This document shows, one piece after another, positions 1 to 4,749 of a DNA stretch of 5,229 bases; the stretch's first letter is position 1; each line of letters starts with the position of its first letter. The notes under the pieces are model-generated. The model saw only the letters and a list, made by a program, of their open reading frames with translations, was not told the DNA's origin and searched no databases. The stretch spans positions 1 through 5,229 of the forward strand of contig VAYK01000084.1 in NCBI GenBank assembly GCA_005884985.1, given 5' to 3'. The translations under genes were made by a program, and so were the position numbers. The stretch comes from Actinomycetota bacterium (GTDB lineage: Bacteria; Actinomycetota; Thermoleophilia; Solirubrobacterales; 70-9).

Positions 1-2
1 CC

Positions 3-32
3 GACCGCTATCCACCATTCAGCTTCAGCTGA
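3..32 (+). CDS. Possible 3' end of an upstream plus-strand gene (partial)
   Basis: The frame starting at base 3 reads DRYPPFSFS and stops at TGA 30-32. A DRYPPFS-like string resembles one I associate with DUF4389-type membrane proteins, but nine residues cannot establish a family. The next frame is also open from the left edge and ends at TGA 41-43 with the tail RPLSTIQLQLSGT, so it is an equally possible gene end. Either would place a co-directional gene just upstream of the phosphoesterase. The body of the gene lies outside the window. This is inference from a very short piece. Confidence 0.2.
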   Translation, partial: DRYPPFSFS

Positions 33-101
33 GCGGCACCTGAGACGCCTCCGCCGGCGCTCCTCGGGATGCTCGCCTGTGCCCTCGCCCGGGGGCGCGG
101 G

Positions 102-107
102 TAGGGT
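102..107 (+). promoter_or_regulatory. Candidate -10 box for the phosphoesterase gene (leaderless)
   Basis: TAGGGT fits the TANNNT form of an actinobacterial -10 element. It ends 7 bases before the ATG at 115, so transcription would begin at or next to the start codon and give a leaderless mRNA. I see no convincing -35. The AGGG inside the box (103-106) could alternatively act as a weak ribosome binding site 8 bases from the ATG. Confidence 0.45.
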
Positions 108-114
108 GCGGCGA

Positions 115-1572
115 ATGCCCCCGCCGAGCGCCGCCCCGAACTCCCGCGAGTCGCTCCAGGGCGCCGGCTGGACCTGCTCCCCGGGCCGCTTCCGGGCCTT
201 CATCCCCGATAAGCCGCCGCTGTCGTGGCTTCAGCCACGCATGTTGTGGGAGGCGCGCAACGACACCGTCGCCCGGGTTGCGGGGGACCCCGTCGACGAC
301 CTCCGGCGAGCCTGGATGTGCGCGGCCTGGACGGCAGCGGAGCGCGCCGGCGCACAGGACCCGCGGCTGATCGACCGGACCGGCGAGGCCGATGTCTCGT
401 TCATGGTGCTCGGCGACCCGGGAGAGGGCGACGCGTCGCAGTGGGCCACGATCCCGCCGCTCGAGGCAACGTGGGACGGCACGGACTTCATGGTGATCAT
501 GAGTGACGTCATCTATCCCGCCGGCAACGTCAACGAGTACGCGGACAAGTTCTACCGCCCGTACCGCGACTACTCGGCCCCGATCTACGGGATCCCCGGC
601 AACCACGACTGGTACGCCGAGCTGCGTGGCTTCATGTACCACATGTGCGGGCTCGACGAGATGGGCGCGCCCGAGTTCACGTTCAATCGCGGCCAACCCT
701 CGTGGAAGCGGGCGGTACATCGCCTGTTGTGGCGCCGCCCGGAGCCACCGGGGCCCGAGGAGGCGAGCGTCCGCGCTTCGTGGCGGTCGCTCCCCAGCCA
801 GCGCTCCGGACAGCGCACGCCCTACTGGACGATCGAGACCGACCCGGTGCGGATCGTCGGCATCGACACGGGAATCCTGGGCGGCCTCGACCGCGAGCAG
901 GGCGAGTGGCTGCGCGAGGTCTCGCGAGACCCGAGCCGAGCGAAGATCCTCTTGACCGGCAAGCCGCTCTACGTCGACGGCAAGTACAACCCCGGCCCGA
1001 TCGAGGGCGGCGGCACGGTCGACGAGATCGTCCGCGATCCGGACTCGGGCTACCTGGCGGCGATTGGCGGCGACATTCACAACTACCAGCGCTACCCGGT
1101 GAAGCTCGACGACGGGCGGACGCTCCAGTACGTGGTGGCGGGTGGCGGCGGAGCGTTCATGCATCCAACGCACGACATTCCGCGCGTTCGCCTACCCGGT
1201 GTCGACGAGGACGCCTTCCTGTGCTACCCGCGCCGCGGCGACTCGTTGGCGCTGTTCAGCCGCCTCTATGACCGCAAGCTCGCCTTTGGCCGAGGCTACT
1301 TCGAGATCTCCCCCGACGAGGCGGCCGCCTACCTCAGCGAGAGACTGGACATCGAACCGGTTCGCCGAGGGCGCGACGAGGTCGTGCTCTCAGACCGCGC
1401 CCGCCGCGCCGCCGAGCGCCTCGTGCCCCTTCCCGGTCGGGCCCACGGGCCGCTGCACCCGCTGTTGGCGCTCTGGTTCGACGTCAACGAGCCGCCGATG
1501 TTCAAGAGCTTTCTGCGGATGGACGCGAGCACCGATCGCGTGCGCATTCGCTGCTTCGCCGCCACCGGCTGA
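115..1572 (+). CDS. Calcineurin-like metallophosphoesterase
   Basis: Predicted 485-residue cytosolic phosphoesterase of the calcineurin-like superfamily, which hydrolyses phosphomono- or diesters at a two-metal centre; the substrate is unknown. Visible motifs, numbered from the ATG at 115, are GDPGEG 100-105, SDVIYP 130-135, GNHD 162-165, a GIDTGI...Q..WL segment near 249-266, TGKPLY 281-286 and GGDIHNYQ 318-325. They match the superfamily order, but the first motif lacks the usual DxH histidine, Lys283 replaces the usual fourth-motif histidine, and the fifth is GDxH rather than GHxH. I see no signal peptide or membrane segment. ATG 115 is preferred over GTG 79 and GTG 106 because a TANNNT box ends 7 bases upstream; the frame is open to the left edge, so the start is not certain. 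The TGA at 1570-1572 may not be the ancestral end, because the same frame continues coding-like to 1671. The gene converges on dut. Confidence 0.88.
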   Translation: MPPPSAAPNSRESLQGAGWTCSPGRFRAFIPDKPPLSWLQPRMLWEARNDTVARVAGDPVDDLRRAWMCAAWTAAERAGAQDPRLIDRTGEADVSFMVLGDPGEGDASQWATIPPLEATWDGTDFMVIMSDVIYPAGNVNEYADKFYRPYRDYSAPIYGIPGNHDWYAELRGFMYHMCGLDEMGAPEFTFNRGQPSWKRAVHRLLWRRPEPPGPEEASVRASWRSLPSQRSGQRTPYWTIETDPVRIVGIDTGILGGLDREQGEWLREVSRDPSRAKILLTGKPLYVDGKYNPGPIEGGGTVDEIVRDPDSGYLAAIGGDIHNYQRYPVKLDDGRTLQYVVAGGGGAFMHPTHDIPRVRLPGVDEDAFLCYPRRGDSLALFSRLYDRKLAFGRGYFEISPDEAAAYLSERLDIEPVRRGRDEVVLSDRARRAAERLVPLPGRAHGPLHPLLALWFDVNEPPMFKSFLRMDASTDRVRIRCFAATG

Positions 1573-1671
1573 CGCGACCAGCAGGACGCTCCCCCGGTCG
1601 AAGACGATCTGGTCGCCGAGCGCGGCAAGGGCGGGCGCTGGACCTGGAACCGGGCGCTCGAGCGAGCTTGA
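1573..1671 (+). other. In-frame coding-like extension behind the phosphoesterase TGA
   Basis: Immediately after TGA 1570-1572 the same frame runs 32 sense codons, reading RDQQDAPPVEDDLVAERG then KGGRWTWNRALERA, before TGA 1669-1671. By my count 27 of the 32 codons end in G or C, as in the gene itself, and this second stop lies 6 bases from the end of dut, a normal convergent spacing. The extension is therefore probably the original C-terminus. It may have been cut off by a one-base nonsense change (for example TGC or TGG to TGA) or a sequencing error, or it may be reached by UGA recoding. No ribosome binding site or start codon of its own is visible. Confidence 0.55.
1574..1616 (+). repeat. 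Inverted repeat (hairpin) directly after the in-frame TGA
   Basis: GCGACCAG at 1574-1581 pairs perfectly with CTGGTCGC at 1609-1616. The 8-bp GC-rich stem starts one base after the TGA and encloses 27 bases, which contain a GGTC at 1596-1599. It has no T-run, so it is a poor intrinsic terminator by the classical rule. Its position resembles that of a bacterial SECIS element, but no selenocysteine machinery can be seen in this window. Confidence 0.5.
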
Positions 1672-1677
1672 CGGCCC

Positions 1678-2109
1678 TCAGCGACCGCTGGAGCCGAAAC
1701 CCCGCTCTGCCCGCGTGCTGGCGGCCAGCTCGACCACCTCGACCGGCTCGGCGTCGATGAGCGGCGTCACGAGGAGCTGCGCGATGCGGTCGCCCGGATG
1801 GACCTCGAAGGAGCGCTCGCGATCGGTGTTCAAGAGCAGGACCCGGACCTCGCCGCGGTATCCCGAGTCGATCAGCCCGGGCGAGTTGACGAGGGCGATC
1901 CCATGCCGGGCCGCCAGCCCGGAGCGCGGCAGCACCAGGCCCGCATGGCGCGGCGGAATCTCCACCGCGATGGCGGTGCCGACGTCGCCCCTCTCCCCCG
2001 GCCCGATCGTCGCCGCCTCGGCGGCGCGCAGGTCGAGTCCCGCGTCGCCGTCATGAGCGCGGCTGGGAAGCCGCGCACCTTCCCGAAGCAGACTGACGCG
2101 GAGCTCCAC
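1678..2109 (-). CDS. dut: dUTP diphosphatase (dUTPase)
   Basis: Trimeric-type dUTPase of 143 residues, close to the usual length of about 150. It hydrolyses dUTP to dUMP and pyrophosphate, keeping uracil out of DNA and supplying dUMP for thymidylate synthesis in the cytosol. All five family motifs are visible: DAGLDL 22-27; PRSGLAARHGI 61-71; GLIDSGYRGEV 78-88, with the catalytic Asp81 and Tyr84; PGDRIAQL 105-112; and the C-terminal arm RGFGSSG 136-142, with Phe138 expected to stack on uracil and Arg133 or Arg136 to contact phosphate. The GTG start at 2109 gives a full-length N-terminus. It lacks a clear ribosome binding site but has a TANNNT box ending 7 bases upstream. The gene lies 21 bases downstream of hflX on the same strand and converges with the phosphoesterase gene. 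Confidence 0.96.
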   Translation of the reverse strand: MELRVSLLREGARLPSRAHDGDAGLDLRAAEAATIGPGERGDVGTAIAVEIPPRHAGLVLPRSGLAARHGIALVNSPGLIDSGYRGEVRVLLLNTDRERSFEVHPGDRIAQLLVTPLIDAEPVEVVELAASTRAERGFGSSGR

Positions 2110-2116
2110 GGGCTGG

Positions 2117-2122
2117 AGCGTA
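2117..2122 (-). promoter_or_regulatory. Candidate -10 box for dut in the hflX-dut gap
   Basis: On the minus strand TACGCT (TANNNT) ends 7 bases before the GTG start of dut. The 21-base gap shows no purine-rich ribosome binding site, which favours a leaderless dut transcript in addition to read-through from hflX. No clear -35 element is visible. Confidence 0.4.
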
Positions 2123-2130
2123 GAGCGGGT

Positions 2131-3480
2131 CTAGGCGGTTCCGTTCGCGCCCGAGCCGGGACCAACGCCGTTTCTCGCAAAGTCCGAGAACCTGTGCACC
2201 AGCGCGGCCGGGATCCGGGCCCTGACCACGACCCCCTCGGCGCGGTCCTCGCGCTCGAGGTCGCCGGCCAGGGTGTGCAGCTCGGCGAGCACGCCGCCCT
2301 CGGAATAGGGGAACAGCAGCTCCACCGGTCGTAGCGTCTCCTCGAACGCCGCCCCGATCCGCTCCCGCAGCTCCTCGAGGCCCTCGCTGGTCGCGGCGGA
2401 GATCGCGATTGCCCCTGGCTCGTGGATGGTCAGCTCGCGGGCCTCGTCGGCATCCAGGAGGTCGACCTTGTTGAAGACCAGGAGGCGGGGCGCCGCCCCC
2501 GCCCCGATCTCCTCGAGCACCGTGTCCACGGCGGCGATCGACTCGCGGCGCCGGTGTTCCGGCTCTGAGGCGTCCACCAGATGGACGATGAGGTCGGCGA
2601 GCACGGTCTCCTCCAGCGTCGCCTTGAAGGCCTCGACGAGCTGGTGCGGGAGCTTGCGAATGAAGCCGACCGTATCGGTGACCAGGTACCGGCGACCGTG
2701 GTGGCGGTAGGCGCGCGTCGTCGGGTCGAGGGTGTGGAAGAGCCTCTCCCCCACTCCCACCCCCGCCCCCGTGAGCGCGTTCAGAAGCGTCGACTTGCCC
2801 GCGTTGGTGTAACCGGCGAGGGCAACGATGGGGAGCGCCGAGTCGTCGCGTCGCGCCCGCATCATCTCGCGATTTCGCTCCAAGCGCTCCAGGCGGCGTC
2901 GTAGGTTCGAGATCCGGTCACGGGCCAGGCGGCGGTCGGTCTCGATCTGGGTCTCCCCCGGTCCGCGGGTCCCGATCCCACCCCCGAGCCGTTCGAGATG
3001 GGTCCACAGTCCGCGCATGCGCGCGAGGTTGTACTCGAGCTGCGCCAGCTCGACCTGGAGCTTTCCCTCTGCGCTGTGCGCGTGGTCGGCGAAGATGTCG
3101 AGGATCACCGCGGTGCGATCGATCACCGGCACGCCGAGCGCCGCCTCGAGGTTCCGCTCCTGGCGCGGCACGAGCTCGTCGTCGCAGGCGACCAGGTTGG
3201 CGTCGCTGCGGACGATTTCCGACTTCAGCTCGGCCAGCTTGCCGCGCCCCAGGTAGCGGTCGGGGTCCGGGCGGGCGCGGATCTGGACAAGATCGCCGGC
3301 GGTCGCGACGCCGGCGGTGCGCAGGAGCTCCTTGAGCTCGGCAAGGGGTTCATCGTCGGCCGGAGAGGCGGGCAGGGCCCCGATCGCGAGCGCGCGCTGG
3401 CGAGCACGGGGATTCTCGACGCCTGCTCCGCCGGCCCCGTAATGGGTTTCCGCAATGCGGCCTTGGCGGGTTCTGTGCAC
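2131..3480 (-). CDS. hflX: Ribosome-associated GTPase HflX
   Basis: HflX of 449 residues (E. coli HflX is 426), a cytosolic GTPase that binds the 50S subunit and splits stalled or hibernating ribosomes under stress. The N-terminal HflX domain carries GRGKLAEL 78-85, DRTAVILDIFADHA 121-134, EGKLQVELAQL 138-148, and the glycine-rich GGGIGTRGPGETQIETDRR 166-184, followed by a predicted coiled coil near 185-211. The G domain has G1 GYTNAGKST 223-231, a G2 threonine in HTLDPTTR 249-256, G3 DTVG 269-272, G4 NKVD 337-340 and G5 SAATS 361-365, then a short C-terminal domain. GTG 3480 is the only plausible start ahead of the conserved region (RALAIGAL, 29-36); the open frame continues upstream, but only opposite the SDR gene. 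A TANNNT box ends 7 bases before this GTG. dut follows 21 bases downstream. Confidence 0.95.
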   Translation of the reverse strand: MHRTRQGRIAETHYGAGGAGVENPRARQRALAIGALPASPADDEPLAELKELLRTAGVATAGDLVQIRARPDPDRYLGRGKLAELKSEIVRSDANLVACDDELVPRQERNLEAALGVPVIDRTAVILDIFADHAHSAEGKLQVELAQLEYNLARMRGLWTHLERLGGGIGTRGPGETQIETDRRLARDRISNLRRRLERLERNREMMRARRDDSALPIVALAGYTNAGKSTLLNALTGAGVGVGERLFHTLDPTTRAYRHHGRRYLVTDTVGFIRKLPHQLVEAFKATLEETVLADLIVHLVDASEPEHRRRESIAAVDTVLEEIGAGAAPRLLVFNKVDLLDADEARELTIHEPGAIAISAATSEGLEELRERIGAAFEETLRPVELLFPYSEGGVLAELHTLAGDLEREDRAEGVVVRARIPAALVHRFSDFARNGVGPGSGANGTA

Positions 3481-3487
3481 TCTTCCA

Positions 3488-3493
3488 AGTGTA
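3488..3493 (-). promoter_or_regulatory. Candidate -10 box for hflX (leaderless)
   Basis: On the minus strand TACACT (TANNNT) is followed by TGGAAGA and then the GTG start of hflX, so the spacer is 7 bases. The GGAAG sits only two bases from the GTG, too close for a normal Shine-Dalgarno site. That favours transcription starting at the GTG itself. No convincing -35 is visible. Confidence 0.45.
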
Positions 3494-3549
3494 GGCCGCC
3501 CAGCCGCCGCCCCCCAGACCCGCCTCGCGCGTGGCTGTCCGGACCCGGA

Positions 3550-3555
3550 TAGGCT
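3550..3555 (+). promoter_or_regulatory. Candidate -10 box for the SDR/epimerase gene
   Basis: TAGGCT (TANNNT) ends 9 bases before ATG 3565. Transcription would start within about two bases of the ATG, giving a leaderless or nearly leaderless mRNA. No strong ribosome binding site is seen upstream of the ATG. This box and the hflX box occupy opposite ends of the 84-base divergent region 3481-3564. Confidence 0.38.
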
Positions 3556-3564
3556 TCGGCGCGG

Positions 3565-4557
3565 ATGAGGGTATTCGTCACCGGAGGGACCGGGTTCATC
3601 GGCGGCCACGTGGCCCGCATGCTGCGCGAGCGGGGCGACGAGGTCCGGGCGCTGGTCCGCAGCCCCGACAAGGGCGCTGCGCTCACCGAGCTGGGCTGCG
3701 AGCTCGTGCCCGGCACGCTCTCGAACAAGGACGCGATCCGCGCCGGGATGGAGGGTTGCGACGCGGCGATCCATGGGGCCGCGGTCTATGAGGTCGGGAT
3801 CCCCTCCTCGCAGCACCGGACGATGTACGAGGCGAACGTGATCGGGACCGAGAACGTGTTGCGCGCCGCGCTCGAGGCGAAGCTCGACAGGGTCGTCTAC
3901 ATCTCCACTGTGGGCGCGTTCGGCAACACCAAGGGCCAGGTGGTCGACGAGTCCTACCAGCACCCGAGCGCCGGCTATACGTCCTACTACGAGGAGACCA
4001 AGGTCGAGGCGCACAGGCTCGCCACGCGCCTGATCGCCGAGGAGGCGCTGCCGTGCGTGATCGTCCAGCCGGGTGGCGTCTACGGGCCCGAGGACCACTC
4101 CGCGGTCGGCAGACAGATGAACCAGTTCCTCGCCGGGCGGATGCCGCTGATCGCCTTCCCCGACCTCGGCTTCAACATGGTCCACGTCGACGACGTGGCC
4201 GCCGGTGTCCTGCTCGCGCTCGACAAGGGCAAGGTCGGCGAGGCCTATGTCCTCGGGGGCCAGATCACGACGATGCGCGAGCTGATCCAGACCTTGGCGC
4301 GGACGGCCGGCAAGAAGGCGCCAACGCGCACGCTGCCGACCGGGGTGATGAAGGCGATGACGCCCATCGGGCCGATCGTGGGCAAGGTGATGAACCAGGG
4401 CCCGAACCTGCGCGAGCTGATCAGCTCCGCCGACAACGTCACCTTCTGGGCCAAGCACGACAAGGCGATAGCCGAGCTCGGCTACTCACCCCGCGGGCTG
4501 GAACAGGGCCTGCGCGACACGCTCGAGGTCGAGGGGAAGCTCCCGGCGGGCGCTTAA
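3565..4557 (+). CDS. NAD(P)-dependent epimerase/dehydratase-family protein (extended SDR)
   Basis: Cytosolic extended short-chain dehydrogenase/reductase of 330 residues, a usual length. The Rossmann motif TGGTGFIGG 6-14 binds NAD(P). Ser114/Thr115 in YISTVGAFG 112-120 and the Tyr142-x3-Lys146 pair form the expected catalytic set. QPGGVYGP 168-175 and VHVDDVA 206-212 are typical of sugar epimerases and dihydroflavonol-4-reductase-like enzymes. Arg33 after the second beta strand (VRS, 31-33) hints at NADP preference, which is inference. The substrate cannot be read from sequence; hopanoid-type sugar epimerase and 4-reductase-like activity are both possible. ATG 3565 puts the Rossmann strand right at the N-terminus as expected. 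The gene is divergent from hflX, and its TAA stop doubles as the left copy of the apparent target duplication of the element at 4558-4743. Confidence 0.9.
   Translation: MRVFVTGGTGFIGGHVARMLRERGDEVRALVRSPDKGAALTELGCELVPGTLSNKDAIRAGMEGCDAAIHGAAVYEVGIPSSQHRTMYEANVIGTENVLRAALEAKLDRVVYISTVGAFGNTKGQVVDESYQHPSAGYTSYYEETKVEAHRLATRLIAEEALPCVIVQPGGVYGPEDHSAVGRQMNQFLAGRMPLIAFPDLGFNMVHVDDVAAGVLLALDKGKVGEAYVLGGQITTMRELIQTLARTAGKKAPTRTLPTGVMKAMTPIGPIVGKVMNQGPNLRELISSADNVTFWAKHDKAIAELGYSPRGLEQGLRDTLEVEGKLPAGA
4555..4557. repeat. Left copy of putative 3-bp target-site duplication (TAA)
   Basis: TAA directly abuts the left end of the inverted-repeat element and is also the stop codon of the SDR gene. It matches TAA at 4744-4746 on the other side. 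Three-base matches can be accidental, but TNA duplications are known for one branch of IS5-family elements. Confidence 0.4.
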
Positions 4558-4629
4558 GAGGCTGCCTCAAACCCCCGTGCGCACGTCTGGCGGCGGCGGA
4601 TCTGCGCGGATGCTGCGTCCTCGGTCGGC

Positions 4630-4650
4630 GCAATAGCGCACGGCTATTGC
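4630..4650. repeat. Hairpin 1 in the element core
   Basis: GCAATAGC at 4630-4637 and GCTATTGC at 4643-4650 form a perfect 8-bp stem with a 5-base loop. It is noticeably more AT-rich than its surroundings. Confidence 0.75.
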
Positions 4651-4675
4651 ACGTTCCGCACGCAGTGCGGAACGT
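4651..4675. repeat. Hairpin 2 in the element core
   Basis: ACGTTCCGCAC at 4651-4661 and GTGCGGAACGT at 4665-4675 form a perfect 11-bp stem with a 3-base loop, directly abutting hairpin 1. In RNA it would be a strong structure in either orientation and could help end transcription from both flanking genes, although no T-run follows. Confidence 0.8.
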
Positions 4676-4743
4676 TGCTGCGTCCTTGCCCCGCTTGATC
4701 CGGCGCTCGCCAGCCGCACACTCGGGAGTTCTGAGACAACCTC

Positions 4744-4746
4744 TAA
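4744..4746. repeat. Right copy of putative 3-bp target-site duplication (TAA)
   Basis: TAA directly follows the right end of the element and matches TAA at 4555-4557. Removing the element and one TAA would leave the SDR stop and the stop of the minus-strand gene only three bases (GGG) apart. Confidence 0.4.
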
Positions 4747-4749
4747 GGG

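Larger units (their letters stand above)
4611..4686 (+). repeat. 11-base direct repeat inside the element
   Basis: TGCTGCGTCCT occurs at 4611-4621 and again at 4676-4686 in the same orientation. The two copies bracket the hairpin core of the element. This is additional to the inverted symmetry of the outer arms. Confidence 0.7.
4558..4743. mobile_element. MITE-like imperfect inverted-repeat element, 186 bp, non-coding
   Basis: The ends are inverted repeats: GAGGCTGCCTCA at 4558-4569 against GAGGTTGTCTCA, the reverse complement of 4732-4743, match at 10 of 12. Similarity continues inward with small gaps for about 50 bases on each side, including CTGGCG and CGGATC blocks. The centre holds two adjacent perfect hairpins and an 11-base direct repeat. 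TAA flanks both sides. There is no credible reading frame. The size, terminal repeats and TNA-type duplication fit a MITE mobilised by an IS5-like transposase; the family is inference. Alternatives are a REP/BIME-like repeat or a large bidirectional terminator, since it fills the space between two convergent genes. Confidence 0.55.

Noticed and set aside
1..18. Possible divergent minus-strand gene starting at the ATG at 18
   Set aside because: Only six codons are visible, with no TANNNT box or ribosome binding site upstream on that strand.
86..97. CGCCC/GGGCG hairpin upstream of the phosphoesterase
   Set aside because: The stem is five base pairs with a two-base loop in very GC-rich DNA, which is expected by chance.
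25..1173. Long minus-strand open frame opposite the phosphoesterase
   Set aside because: It lies entirely antisense to a gene with clear motifs, is rich in Arg/Ala/Val as high-GC shadow frames are, and shows no recognisable domain.
1656..1667. GCTCG/CGAGC inverted repeat as a terminator between the phosphoesterase and dut
   Set aside because: The two-base loop is too tight, there is no T-run, and it lies within the coding-like extension.
1798..2334. Plus-strand frame opposite dut and the end of hflX
   Set aside because: It is antisense to two confidently identified genes and has no motif of its own.
3481..4458. Upstream extension of the hflX frame over the SDR gene
   Set aside because: The residues before GTG 3480 are antisense to a well-supported SDR gene and match nothing in HflX. 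The GTG 3480 start gives the normal family length.
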